DNA of 64,000 bases from Pigmentiphaga sp. H8 (GCF_003854895.1 NZ_CP033966.1:5208001-5272000), one strand, 5' to 3'; numbered from the stretch's first letter, positions 18,240 through 26,529 are shown. Notes: a model not told the origin generated them from the sequence alone. Made by a program: numbers and translations.

Positions 18240-19478
18240 TTAGCGCGCCCGACCTTCCTGTGCGCCGGCCTCGCCCCGGTCACGCGGCAGGCAAGCCAGC
18301 ACCAGCAGCGAACACGCCCCGGCGCAGATGAAGGCAACGCCATAGCCCCCACCGGCCGAGACGAATATCGCGAACAGCGTGGGCGCGACCATGTTGGTCA
18401 GGTTGACCAGGATGCTGGACCCCGCGGCGGTTTCCGAAATCATGTGCGGCGGCGAACGGCGCGCCACTTCGGCGATCTGCACGCCGTTCCAGCTCGCGGC
18501 CGAGCATCCCGCCACGAACGCCAGCAGAAGCGCCGCCCATAGCGGCCACGCCGGACTGGTAAGACCCAGCAGCGCCGTCGTCACCGCCGACAGCACGGCC
18601 GCGATCGACAGCACCGCGGTGGCCGACCGCAGATAATCGGACAGCCAGCCCAGCGCGATACGGCCGATCACCCCGCCCGCCTGCATGACCGCGAAGACCA
18701 TGCCGGCCCGCCCCAGGGAATAACCCAGCCCGTCCACCAGATAGACCACGGTGAACGTGAACCAGCAGCTCTGGGATACGGCGAACAGGCTGCCGACGAC
18801 GGAAATCTTCAGCAGGCCGCGGTTGTGCATCAGCGAGGCCAGGGGCACGCCCAGGGTCCGCAGCGACCGCCACGTCGGCACGGGGAAGGAGCGGCCCGTG
18901 CGCTCGGGGATCTCGTCCAGGCCGGCGCTCAGCCGCCAGGTCAGCGCGATGGGCAGCAATACGACCACCGCGCAGGCCAGCAGCGCGATGCGCCAGCCCG
19001 CCAGCGCCACCACGGCGGGCACCAGCAGCCCCGCCATCACGCCGCCCAGCGGCACCCCGGCCTGCTTGATCGAAAACATCAGGTTGCGCTTGCCCGGCGG
19101 GGAGAATCTTTGCAGGACCTCGCTGCCGGCCGGGTTGGCGGCGCCATTGCTCAATCCCATGGCAAAACACGCGGCCAGCGCGACGCCCAGGCTGGGATAC
19201 AGCAGGAACGCCAGGCAGACGGCCCCCAGCGACAGCGTCAGTTGCAGGGTGCGCATCCCGCCAACCTGCTTGAGCAGGGCGGAGCCCGCCAGCAGGATGG
19301 CCAGTCCCCCCATCGAATTGCTGGCGGTCAGGTAACCGATGGAACTGCCGCTCCAGCCGAACTCCGCGGACATGGCCGGCGCGATAATGGGAATGAGTCG
19401 GGTCAAAAACGACGAAATTGTCTGCAAAATGCAAATGGCCACTACAGGCATCAGCCAAGCCGGTGCGGTGCTTGTCAT
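18240..19478 (-). CDS. MFS transporter, CynX/NimT-like
   Basis: The protein has 412 residues with about twelve hydrophobic segments. The N-terminal half contains the segment MSAEFGWSGSSIGYLTASNS and the later FSIKQAGVPLGGVMAGLLV block, common in anion:cation-like MFS carriers. The C-terminus ends in a short basic tail. It sits in the inner membrane as a presumed single-polypeptide secondary transporter. No pathway genes flank it, so the substrate is not predictable. It is divergent from the infA region. Confidence 0.88.
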   Translation of the reverse strand: MTSTAPAWLMPVVAICILQTISSFLTRLIPIIAPAMSAEFGWSGSSIGYLTASNSMGGLAILLAGSALLKQVGGMRTLQLTLSLGAVCLAFLLYPSLGVALAACFAMGLSNGAANPAGSEVLQRFSPPGKRNLMFSIKQAGVPLGGVMAGLLVPAVVALAGWRIALLACAVVVLLPIALTWRLSAGLDEIPERTGRSFPVPTWRSLRTLGVPLASLMHNRGLLKISVVGSLFAVSQSCWFTFTVVYLVDGLGYSLGRAGMVFAVMQAGGVIGRIALGWLSDYLRSATAVLSIAAVLSAVTTALLGLTSPAWPLWAALLLAFVAGCSAASWNGVQIAEVARRSPPHMISETAAGSSILVNLTNMVAPTLFAIFVSAGGGYGVAFICAGACSLLVLACLPRDRGEAGAQEGRAR

Positions 19479-19681
19479 CGAGTCTCTTGCGTCGCGCTTG
19501 TCGGGGATGCCAGGGGAAAGCGGCGTCCCGCCCGGTGATCCGGGGGTTTGCCTTTCATGATACCGCTAAGGTTCCTGACGATCTGCGTGGATCGCGGCGG
19601 TTGCCCAATTGCGGCAAACAGGGCAACATGGCCCACCACCGGGTCACAGGCTTTCGCCAGACCCATTTAGGAGCGAGCAGT

Positions 19682-19945
19682 TTGCCCAAGGAAGATTTGA
19701 TCGAAATGCGTGGCGTGGTCAACGAGGTCTTGCCTGACTCACGGTTCCGGGTCACGCTGGAAAACGGCTTTGAAATCACGGCGTATTCCGGCGGAAAGAT
19801 GCGTAAATTCAACATCCGCGTCCTGGCGGGCGACGACGTCACGCTAGAGATGTCCCCCTACGACATGACCAAGGGCCGCATCACGTTCCGCCATATCGCG
19901 GGACGTCCCGCCGCCGCCCCCGGCCCCAAGCCCCGGAAAAGGTAA
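19682..19945 (+). CDS. infA: Translation initiation factor IF-1 (second copy type)
   Basis: The protein has 87 residues with the IF-1 OB fold: KEDLIEMRGVVNEVLPDSRF, then RVTLENGFEITAYSGGKMRK, and SPYDMTKGRITFRH. The best start is TTG at 19682 with AGGAG eight bases upstream; no ATG exists in a suitable place. The C-terminus carries about 15 extra residues rich in Pro, Ala and basic residues. Betaproteobacteria usually have another infA in the ribosomal protein cluster; this one, next to a cold-shock gene, is probably the second paralogue, perhaps used in cold or stress. Confidence 0.88.
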   Translation: MPKEDLIEMRGVVNEVLPDSRFRVTLENGFEITAYSGGKMRKFNIRVLAGDDVTLEMSPYDMTKGRITFRHIAGRPAAAPGPKPRKR

Positions 19946-19961
19946 AGCGGTCGTCCAAATG

Positions 19962-19987
19962 AAAACAGCTCCCGAGGGAGCTGTTGG
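19962..19987. terminator. Bidirectional terminator between infA and csp
   Basis: AACAGCTCCC at 19964-19973 pairs perfectly with GGGAGCTGTT at 19976-19985, a ten-base stem with a very tight loop (or nine pairs around CGAG). A-rich sequence lies on the left side and T-rich on the right, so it can stop both convergent genes. Confidence 0.75.
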
Positions 19988-20013
19988 CTTTCAGTCAGCC
20001 TGCTTGCGCAAGC

Positions 20014-20220
20014 TTAGAGCACCTTGATCTTGGTCGCGGCCGGGCCTTTCGCGCCCTGGCCGGGAATGAAGCTCACGCGCTGGTTCTCTTCGAGGGAGCG
20101 GTGGCCGCTGCCCTGGATTTCCGAAAAGTGCGCGAACAGATCCTTGCCGCCCGCGTCCGGCACGATGAAGCCGAAGCCCTTCTCGGAGTTGAACCACTTG
20201 ACGATGCCTGTTTGTTCCAT
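20014..20220 (-). CDS. Cold-shock domain protein
   Basis: The protein has 68 residues and a single cold-shock domain. RNP1 is present as KGFGFI near residue 14 and RNP2 as DLFAHF near 28. It begins MEQTGIVKWFNSEKGFGFIV. Such proteins bind single-stranded RNA/DNA and act as RNA chaperones. The region 20221-20415 upstream has no gene and probably holds its promoter and leader. It is convergent with infA and shares the hairpin between them. The paralogue type (CspA, CspC, CspD) cannot be fixed. Confidence 0.95.
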   Translation of the reverse strand: MEQTGIVKWFNSEKGFGFIVPDAGGKDLFAHFSEIQGSGHRSLEENQRVSFIPGQGAKGPAATKIKVL

Positions 20221-20415
20221 GTCATTTCCTTGGTGATAAAAAAAACGGATTTCCCGTCAACACACGACACTCAAGGAAGAAATGGGAACGACGAAGACCG
20301 CTATCGTGGACTTTGACTGACCTGGATTACGACTCTTGAAGGCCGTGGCTGGCGGACTATGGACTGGAAAGCTCGAGATGTCAAATCGGCTGTATCAGGA
20401 AGCTTTCCATCTGAC

Positions 20416-20727
20416 TCAGACAACGGTGGGCCTCCTGCCGCGCTTCGGGTCTGGAGACTCCAAACGCACGGCGACGCGCGTACCCGTGGCCGCGGCATAG
20501 CGGGTCAACGTACGCATGGATGGCATGGACCGGCCACTTTCCAGACGAGCAACCGTGGACTGCGTGGTATGCATGCGCTCTGCCACCTCGTCTTGGGTCA
20601 AGCCGGCGCGTACCCGGGCCGCGATCAATTCTCGCGCCAAGGCGAACTCCGGCGCCTGAGCTTCGTATTCCGCTTTCACGTCCGGATCTGCAAGCAGGCG
20701 GCGCTTGAGTTTTTCGAGGTCGCTCAT
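20416..20727 (-). CDS. HigA-like XRE-family antitoxin
   Basis: The protein has 103 residues. An XRE helix-turn-helix occupies about residues 35-95, with GLTQDEVAERMHTTQSTVAR and LESGRSMPSMRTLTRYAAA. The N-terminal helix (SDLEKLKRRLLADPDVKAEY) matches HigA-type antitoxins that sit downstream of a RelE/HigB-like toxin. The toxin in front of it is reduced to 26 codons, joined through an ATGA overlap, so this is an orphan antitoxin. It may still repress the residual promoter. Confidence 0.86.
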   Translation of the reverse strand: MSDLEKLKRRLLADPDVKAEYEAQAPEFALARELIAARVRAGLTQDEVAERMHTTQSTVARLESGRSMPSMRTLTRYAAATGTRVAVRLESPDPKRGRRPTVV

Positions 20728-20804
20728 CGCGGGGCTTCTTTCCGTACAGGTAAGGCCGTCAATTCAACGGCCGCTTGGGGTAATAGCACCACCTTCCACA
20801 CCAT
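20724..20804 (-). pseudogene. Truncated HigB/RelE-type toxin, 26 codons left
   Basis: The reading frame begins MVWKVVLLPQAAVELTALPV and ends six residues later. The first 20 residues match the N-terminus of phage-derived HigB/RelE toxins (M-x-W-K-V-x-L-x-P-E-A-x-x-E-L-x-A-L-P). A full toxin has about 100-115 residues, so the catalytic C-terminal part is missing, probably by an in-frame internal deletion, because the stop still overlaps the antitoxin start as ATGA. Confidence 0.65.
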
Positions 20805-21053
20805 GAATTTTATCTCTTTTTTGCTATGACCGGGAAACCCCTTGGGTCCGCTTGTTACCGCGCCCGGCATCAAGCACCTGACCCTGGGTCAACACTAGCA
20901 AGGAAGGCTGTTTCGCGGCGCAGCCCCGCTGGTTCGAAATCCGAGAGGGGGAACACGAATCGTGCTGGGTGGAGCGTGCAATGGAACGCCACGGCCGGCA
21001 AGAAGCTCGCAGCGCAGAAAGCGATGCGGGCCCGGATATGTGTAGACGACTAA

Positions 21054-21084
21054 TCTGGTGGTTGGTGGGTGAAAGGAATCGAAC
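21054..21084 (-). repeat. tRNA 3'-end fragment, possible old attachment site
   Basis: On the minus strand this segment reads like a T-loop plus CCA end (GTTCGATTCCTTTCACC followed by CACCA). Seventeen bases, 21068-21084, are identical to part of the 46-bp att repeat at 26783 and 37021. The rest of a tRNA is absent. It may be the left scar of an older insertion at the same tRNA-Thr target. From 20805 to 21238 I see no protein gene. Confidence 0.45.
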
Positions 21085-21238
21085 TAACGCCGCTTGGCCG
21101 CGCCACTATTGGCACCTCCCATTGGAGGATGCACCACATACCGTCAAGAATGCCGTCACTCACCCAGAGCTGGTGAACACCCTGCCAAGCTTTGCCCCTA
21201 CCATGCTCCGATCTGCGGCACTCACGAGCGGAGGCCAT

Positions 21239-21901
21239 GTGACACGAGATGCTGACGAACGGCTCTCAGAGACCTTAGAGCAGACCCTTGCCTGGATGAA
21301 AGATTGCACCAGGCTGTTGGACGGGCAGATATTGCGTGAGAGCAACGCACGCACCCGAAGGGCAGCAGCACTCTTTGATCTATCTCTCGAACATAGCCAG
21401 TCGGTCCACGTGTTGATCTCGGCGGCGCAACTCGCTTCAGCGACGGCCTTGCTCCGCCCACAGTTGGAGGCATGCTTACGCGCAGTTTGGCTTCTCCATG
21501 CACCGGACACCCCGGCGCTACAGAAGGTCCTGAAAGGCAAGGAAGAACTGCCTGCGATTGGGAAAGTGAAAAACTTCGTGCTCTCAATGCCTGAGAGCCC
21601 TATCAGCGTATTGCTGCAGAACGCTGTAGCGATCATAGGCGCACTCCACGACTTCACGCACGGAGGCTCGCGCCAGATACATTTACGCTTGGCGTACGAG
21701 CACGTTGGAAGAGATCCACACCCGGTTCGGGCGCGGCAGATCCTCCGATGGTCAACGGCCCTTTCCTATACCGCGGCAATCGGCCTTGCCGAAATTTGTC
21801 GAGACGCGGCGACGCTGGATACGGTGCATCGCACGTTTCACGCTCATGGCTTCACCCGACAATCAGCCAATGCCGAGGGGCCTGATGTCGCTGATTTGTA
21901 A
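21239..21901 (+). CDS. HEPN-like hypothetical protein
   Basis: The protein is 220 residues if started at the GTG with GAGCGGAGG upstream; the same frame stays open to 20969 but the extra part covers the tRNA scar. The sequence is mostly helical. It includes LEHSQSVHVLISAAQLASAT, then LLRPQLEACLRAVWLL and a LHDFTHGGSRQIHLRL segment. Proteins of this kind (DUF5677/DUF6988-like) belong to the wider HEPN-like group often found in islands. I cannot see a clear R-x4-6-H RNase motif, so activity is not claimed. Base composition is lower in GC than the flanking chromosome. Confidence 0.6.
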   Translation: MTRDADERLSETLEQTLAWMKDCTRLLDGQILRESNARTRRAAALFDLSLEHSQSVHVLISAAQLASATALLRPQLEACLRAVWLLHAPDTPALQKVLKGKEELPAIGKVKNFVLSMPESPISVLLQNAVAIIGALHDFTHGGSRQIHLRLAYEHVGRDPHPVRARQILRWSTALSYTAAIGLAEICRDAATLDTVHRTFHAHGFTRQSANAEGPDVADL

Positions 21902-22060
21902 CATCGCCTCTGAAGCGAACCGAACCTATAACCCCCTTCTTCCGTTCACAGCTGCCCCTCCCACGTAGCCACGGAGCAGTCTCAAAACAGACGAAATCCA
22001 GCAACCATGCGGGTTTCAACGGGGGAATTATTATCACCCCCCATAGGGGGCCTCGTGACT

Positions 22061-22090
22061 AGAGACAGTGCGGGATTCGAACTCCCCCTA
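22061..22090 (-). other. T-arm-like sequence, possible tRNA scar
   Basis: Minus-strand GGGGGAGTTCGAATCCCGCA has a T-loop with flanking partial complementarity, and a CTGTCTC-like tail. No D-arm or anticodon arm precedes it. The surrounding 21902-22243 holds no gene. It may be another fragment left by integration. Confidence 0.25.
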
Positions 22091-22173
22091 TCCGGCCGCT
22101 TCTTCCAGGGGCCCCCAGCTTAAGCCCTCGCCGTATCAACTTTTTTTCGGCCATACTTGTGCGGCGCTTTTGC

Positions 22174-22206
22174 GCTTACACGGTATAAGTCTTACACCGT
22201 GTAAGC
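22174..22206. promoter_or_regulatory. 11-bp inverted repeat, likely operator
   Basis: GCTTACACGGT at 22174-22184 is the exact reverse complement of ACCGTGTAAGC at 22196-22206, with an 11-base spacer that contains TATAAG-like sequence. It lies 38 bp before the start codon of the next gene, where a repressor would cover the promoter. Confidence 0.55.
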
Positions 22207-22243
22207 CGTGTTCGTAACACACCCAACATCGAATGGAGAGCCG

Positions 22244-22636
22244 GTGCACACCGTTGATATCATCGAAGCCCTTGCAATTGAACGCGCATTGCAAGCATTC
22301 CATGATGAACTTGAATCTATTGCGGATACTTCAGCCAGACCGGGCATAACTCGGGACGATGCCACCTCGCTTCAAGAACGGCTTCGTCTTACCAAGGGAG
22401 CTATCAAACAAGCCGCGAAACATGGAACACTCTCGGGGAGCAGGCAAGAGCCAACGGAGCTTGAGCGTTGCTTCTATGGCCCCGCAATCCGTTCTGCGTC
22501 GGCAAGCTTTCGCTTGCGCGTAGACGCCAACCCAAAATCATCAGAATGGCAACGCGGCATTGACGACGTTCAATCCGAACTCAGCTACGCCCTGCATGGC
22601 TTACGCAAACTAATACAGGAAGCGCAAGGAACGTAG
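22244..22636 (+). CDS. Hypothetical protein
   Basis: The protein has 130 residues from a GTG preceded by GGAGAG; the frame is also open from a GTG at 22208. It starts MHTVDIIEALAIERALQAFH and is helical and charged. A central segment reads SLQERLRLTKGAIKQAAKHG. I do not recognise a family. The inverted repeat 38 bp upstream suggests regulated expression. Composition matches the low-GC island. Confidence 0.5.
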   Translation: MHTVDIIEALAIERALQAFHDELESIADTSARPGITRDDATSLQERLRLTKGAIKQAAKHGTLSGSRQEPTELERCFYGPAIRSASASFRLRVDANPKSSEWQRGIDDVQSELSYALHGLRKLIQEAQGT

Positions 22637-22656
22637 CCTGGCAGGTCATAGGCACC

Positions 22657-22910
22657 TCACGCCGCCGCGCTCCTAGCTCGCTTCGAGCGCCCAGGCTCCG
22701 ACTTCGTGGAACTAGGTTGCAGGGGCGGTTCCGCAACCGGCGCACCGCCCGCACTATCGGCAGCGGCCAACAACGACTGCGCCATCGCTCGCGCTTGGCC
22801 GGGCGTGAGGGACGATACCTAGCGACACCGACATCACACCATAACCCCCAGCGGCTAACGGCGTGACTTCCTCGCTGTGCAAGTGCAACGTCACATCGGA
22901 GGATTGCGCA
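22657..22910 (-). pseudogene. Broken copy A of a small island gene
   Basis: Two frames must be joined to read the product: SDVTLHLHSEEVTPLAAGGY first, then after a frameshift LTPGQARAMAQSLLAAADSA and a basic tail ending at the stop at 22657. The segment is clearly related to the remnant at 24689-24885. No start codon in a good context is seen. The family is not known to me. The interval 22911-23212 shows no gene. Confidence 0.45.
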
Positions 22911-23212
22911 TGGCGGATGGTACTGCATGGCCGTCGATTCGCGCGCAGATGTACGCTACGCTCCGCAGCAACACGGGATTCGTTGGTTAGTTCATGATGC
23001 CTTCCAGCCAGAGAGTGACGGCGCCACACCGGCCCCGGACAGCATCGGGGCTGCGCCATGGGGCTGGCCCTGCCCGGAGCACCTCTATTAAGAGACGCAA
23101 CGAAAGAATGTGATCTGTTGAAGCCGTGAGACAAGCTCGAAGTTAACGGCCTTGCTATCCCCCAACACGGAAAGTTGATGTACCTTGCTGCAAATCTCAT
23201 TTGGAGACGGCA

Positions 23213-23371
23213 ATGGTCACCTCGGTAGATGACACACCAGAAAAGCTGTGCCGCAACGTCGTCGTACTCTCCACTGCGATAGTCGCCGTATGGTGGCTGA
23301 ATATCGAGGTAGGAAATCCGGCTCTATGGGGCATTGTAAAAGTGCCAGCGTCCTCGCTGCCGCGCGCCTAG
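23213..23371 (+). CDS. Short membrane protein, probably truncated
   Basis: An ATG with GGAGA six bases upstream opens a 52-residue protein with one hydrophobic segment, RNVVVLSTAIVAVWWLNIEV. The frame stops soon after the helix (GNPALWGIVKV then eight more residues). It looks like the N-terminal part of a longer multi-span membrane protein that was cut short, but a complete small protein is possible. Confidence 0.4.
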   Translation: MVTSVDDTPEKLCRNVVVLSTAIVAVWWLNIEVGNPALWGIVKVPASSLPRA

Positions 23372-23473
23372 ATAGCTACTCTCGTTGTTTTTCTCTAAAG
23401 CACGCTTCGGGACCACTTCAGCGAGCCCCGGCGAACAGCAGGTGCGCGCGCACTCGAGGACCACAGCCTAAGG

Positions 23474-23746
23474 ATGGATCGCCGCGTTAAGCGCGGCGTT
23501 CAGGAGATTGGGGCAGGTCGTCGTAACCAATGCAGGCAAGCCGCCATTGCCCGGACGAAATCCAAAAGAAATGACTCATTCACGGACGAAACGTGGCAAT
23601 TCGCACCTAGCGACTTCGACATCGAATATCTAGAAGGAACATTTGCCGAGCTCTACGCCGCCCGCGCTGCGGAGGATGAAGGCATCCCAATCAGTGAAGT
23701 GAAGCAGCACCAGTTTCATCTACCTCAATCGACTCAGTGCGAATAA
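23474..23746 (+). CDS. Weak hypothetical gene
   Basis: The frame has 90 codons. The C-terminal half is acidic and protein-like (DIEYLEGTFAELYAARAAED, then EGIPISEVKQ), the N-terminal half is Arg/Gln-rich. There is no clear ribosome site and no family match. It could be a fragment of an island gene. The remaining sequence between 23372 and 23926 shows nothing further. Confidence 0.25.
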   Translation: MDRRVKRGVQEIGAGRRNQCRQAAIARTKSKRNDSFTDETWQFAPSDFDIEYLEGTFAELYAARAAEDEGIPISEVKQHQFHLPQSTQCE

Positions 23747-23926
23747 GGGCGCCGAGCCACCTCGAAGCATGCCTATACTCCGAAGGCGCTTTAGAGGTGC
23801 TTTTCCCCTACATGATGGCCTTCTTCGCTACGGTGATATGCGCATGGAAAATCGCCACTTGAATAGAAAGACCCGCCTCTATTGACTAGCGTCTGAGCAG
23901 CACTTACGCCACCAAGGGAGAAAAAT

Positions 23927-24283
23927 TTGAACTATTTGTACTTTCACGACGAAGCCCGGCAAACAGTCTACCGAATGTTGTCCGAGCCGCGCTGCCACGC
24001 CCAAATCCATGGACGAGGAAAGGCGCAACGAACCACCGGCTGGTATTTTTCAACGGAAATCGAAATCACCCGAGCTGACAATCGCCTTAGTAACGGGCGA
24101 TGGGTCCATGATGTCAGGATAACGCCATATCAAATATTCGACGTGCCGCGCTACAGTGAAACGGAAGCTCGGGGCTACTTCGTCAGAAATCAAACTCCAG
24201 ATGGCGTCCAAATCAGCCCAGATGAATATGAAGAGCTGCGCCAGAAGTACGAAAAGACTGCTCGAAACGCAAAGGCCACGTGA
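23927..24283 (+). CDS. Hypothetical island protein
   Basis: The protein has 118 residues from a TTG start with AAGGGAG well placed upstream. It begins MNYLYFHDEARQTVYRMLSE and contains beta-rich segments such as TGWYFSTEIEITRAD and RWVHDVRITPYQIFDVPRYS. The C-terminus is a charged helix. I recognise no family. Codon use and AT content fit the island, and no neighbour suggests a role. Confidence 0.5.
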   Translation: MNYLYFHDEARQTVYRMLSEPRCHAQIHGRGKAQRTTGWYFSTEIEITRADNRLSNGRWVHDVRITPYQIFDVPRYSETEARGYFVRNQTPDGVQISPDEYEELRQKYEKTARNAKAT

Positions 24284-24433
24284 CGAAAAAGCCCGCTGTC
24301 GGCTGGCTGGCAAGCTTTCTTGCATGCGCCGTCAACCGAGGACCGCCCTACGCTGGTTGCTAGTGCATCAAGATCCGGCCCTAACGTTGCGGGGCGCTGC
24401 AATGCAGTGTCGAGCCGAACGACGCGCCAAGTA

Positions 24434-24619
24434 TTAAGCCGCGGCATGGGACACCACGTTGAGGCCCAGGAGCCTGAGCTGCTTGCGCTGCATGGTACTC
24501 CGATTGGCGGTCAGCGCCAGTTTGCCCTCTACGTCTGTCTCGTCCACCACATCAATACCGTGCGCAGTGTCGACCATCATGCGGCGCGGTTGCTCACTAT
24601 TAACATGCACTCGCACCAC
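24434..24619 (-). CDS. Possible gene fragment
   Basis: A 61-codon frame reads like ordinary protein (VNSEQPRRMMVDTAHGIDVV, then LALTANRSTMQRKQLRLLGL) rather than a shadow frame, with no opposing gene. There is no clear ribosome site, so it is probably the C-terminal fragment of a larger decayed gene that I do not recognise. The sequence from 24886 to 25017 shows no gene. Confidence 0.3.
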   Translation of the reverse strand: MVRVHVNSEQPRRMMVDTAHGIDVVDETDVEGKLALTANRSTMQRKQLRLLGLNVVSHAAA

Positions 24620-24688
24620 GATGCTACGAACGAGCAGAGCGCGCGTAGTCGGACAACCCGGGGTACGTAGAGCAGTTACAGACGCTAG

Positions 24689-24885
24689 TCAGGAAGGCTT
24701 GTACCGATGCGACCTAGGCTTGTACAGGCGAATGGCAGGGCCGCCCGCATTGTCCTCGGCGGCGAGCAGCGATTGAGCGACCGCGCGCGCCTGCCGGCGT
24801 CAGCAGCACGTCACCCAGTAGCCGCCACGCCATTGGCGAGAGAGCCTTCTTGCAGGTGCAGCGTTGTATTACCGCCAGACATACC
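24689..24885 (-). pseudogene. Broken copy B of a small island gene
   Basis: The remnant reads TTLHLQEG, then after frame breaks LTP and QARAVAQSLLAAEDNAGG, ending at a stop at 24689. It parallels copy A at 22657-22910 (TLHLHSEE, LTPGQARAMAQSLLAAADSA). A stop codon interrupts the region between the two conserved parts. Two decayed copies of one gene on the same strand, 2 kb apart, suggest successive insertions of related elements. Confidence 0.45.
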
Positions 24886-25017
24886 GCAGATTGCGCTTAC
24901 GGAGTAGCCCACATCCACCCGCACAAACACGCGCAGTCCTTCCCAATATCATTAAATTCAACGACTTTCTTGACTACGCGCGAATAGCACCCTACGTTAC
25001 CGCCCATTACGAGAGAA

Positions 25018-26418
25018 ATGGAAAGCGAGATGCCTACCGCAGATGAACTTCGTGTGCTAATTGAAAGCGCTTCCGAGACGCTCAACACCGAATTCAAATC
25101 TTGGATCGATCCTAGCGAACCCTCTGGCCAGGACAAAATTGTCAGAACCTGCATGGCTCTTCGAAACCAAAATGGAGGCACTCTAATCATCGGAATCGAT
25201 GACATGACAAAGCGCCCTGCGCCTTATCCAGCCGGTTGGGATGCCGACTCAGTGCGTGCTAAATTCAACGCAGACGCTGTCAGTGCACTCGTAAATAGAT
25301 ACGCTTCAGCGCCGTTCGAAGTGACTGTAGATTTCGTTGAAGTCGACGGGGTTCTTTGCACGGGCCTGTCTGTCTCGAGTGGGGTGCAATTCCCGGTCGC
25401 TGCGAAGAAGCAGTTGTCAAACTCCGGCGGCGGCACGCTGATCGCGATAGGCGACGTTTTTGTAAGGACGCTAAGCAGCAGCCACGTGGTGGGAACATCA
25501 AAAGCCGGGTGGAACGACTGGCGCGACCTATTCGATCGCTGTTTCGACAACCGCGAAGCGGACATAGGGCGATTTGTACGACGCCACCTTACGTCCATAG
25601 ACCTATCAGCTCTCGCGCCCCTGCTCGCGAGCGCTAAGCCGACGCCAGCCGTGGATTACCGGAAACAACTAATTGAGTTACTCGAGAAAGGCGCCAAGCG
25701 ATTTGCCGCATTAATTGATGAGCGCGGCATAGACATAACCAACCACGGTTGGTGGGATACTGCGCTCATTATCGAAGGCGAAAGAGCTAAGGAATGGCAC
25801 TCCACTACAGAATTCCTTCGTCTTATCGAATCGCAGAATCCGGACTATACGGGATGGCCTGTATGGGTCGTTCCGCTAGTCAGCCCTCATCGACCGCACG
25901 TCGTCAACAACCGTTACGAGGGTTTATATGGCGGTTTTGGTCAAGGCGATGCATCAGACTTCATGATTTACGATCCGACCGGACAGTTCTTCCAGCGACG
26001 GGCGCTACAAGAAGACCGAGCCCCTGATCGTGTAAAGCCAGGCACAATCTTTGATTTTGCATTGCCGATAATTCGCTGCGCGGAGGCCATCGCAGTCGGA
26101 CTTGCCTTCGCTAAAGCAATGCAGTACAGGCGTGAAAACACGAAGCTGCATTTCGCGTTTCAATGGAGCGGATTACGTGGACGGGAGCTTACTGCCTGGG
26201 CCAACCCTTGGCGCTTTCTACCACCAGGCGGCACTGCTATAGACGATGTCCATATGACTCAACTTACCGTCCCCATCGACACCGCACTCGAGTCGATAGG
26301 TCCCACTTTGGTTGGGCCACTAGGCGGCCTATTCAGTACGTTCGACGGCGCGCAAATAAACTCGGACGTATTCGAATCGGAAGTCAGAGATCTTTTCAAT
26401 AGATCTCTGAAGGGATAG
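25018..26418 (+). CDS. Schlafen AlbA_2-domain protein
   Basis: The protein has 466 residues. The N-terminal part (about 5-170) matches the AlbA_2 domain (PF04326): SASETLNTEFKSWIDPSEPS, then MALRNQNGGTLIIGIDDMTK and an FVRTLSSSH segment. This domain occurs in Schlafen-like nucleases and in bacterial regulators and defence proteins. The remaining 300 residues are not recognised. It stands alone in the low-GC island and is the largest intact gene there. A second in-frame ATG four codons in is possible. A role in phage defence is a guess from domain and context only. Confidence 0.72.
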   Translation: MESEMPTADELRVLIESASETLNTEFKSWIDPSEPSGQDKIVRTCMALRNQNGGTLIIGIDDMTKRPAPYPAGWDADSVRAKFNADAVSALVNRYASAPFEVTVDFVEVDGVLCTGLSVSSGVQFPVAAKKQLSNSGGGTLIAIGDVFVRTLSSSHVVGTSKAGWNDWRDLFDRCFDNREADIGRFVRRHLTSIDLSALAPLLASAKPTPAVDYRKQLIELLEKGAKRFAALIDERGIDITNHGWWDTALIIEGERAKEWHSTTEFLRLIESQNPDYTGWPVWVVPLVSPHRPHVVNNRYEGLYGGFGQGDASDFMIYDPTGQFFQRRALQEDRAPDRVKPGTIFDFALPIIRCAEAIAVGLAFAKAMQYRRENTKLHFAFQWSGLRGRELTAWANPWRFLPPGGTAIDDVHMTQLTVPIDTALESIGPTLVGPLGGLFSTFDGAQINSDVFESEVRDLFNRSLKG

Positions 26419-26432
26419 CCCAACGGAACAAA

Positions 26433-26459
26433 AGCCCGTCGTCAAATGACCAACGGGCT
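26433..26459 (+). terminator. Hairpin after the AlbA_2 gene
   Basis: AGCCCGT at 26433-26439 pairs with ACGGGCT at 26453-26459, with an inner GTC/GAC pair, 14 bp after the stop codon. A T-tract is missing, so the termination strength is uncertain. Confidence 0.4.
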
Positions 26460-26529
26460 GTCCACTCACCTACCGCGAGCAAGCATAGTGCACGACAGCG
26501 AACAAATCGCAGACTGTCGTGCCACCAGA

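Noticed and set aside
21054..21110. Complete tRNA gene at the island border
   Set aside because: Only a T-loop and CCA-like end can be read; no anticodon arm or matching acceptor strand.
22754..23200. 148-codon minus-strand gene
   Set aside because: Only its last third resembles protein, and that part is explained by the frameshifted remnant A; the rest has no coding features.
23248..23490. 80-codon plus-strand gene
   Set aside because: It overlaps, out of frame, the better supported membrane-protein frame at 23213 and has no ribosome site or protein-like segment.
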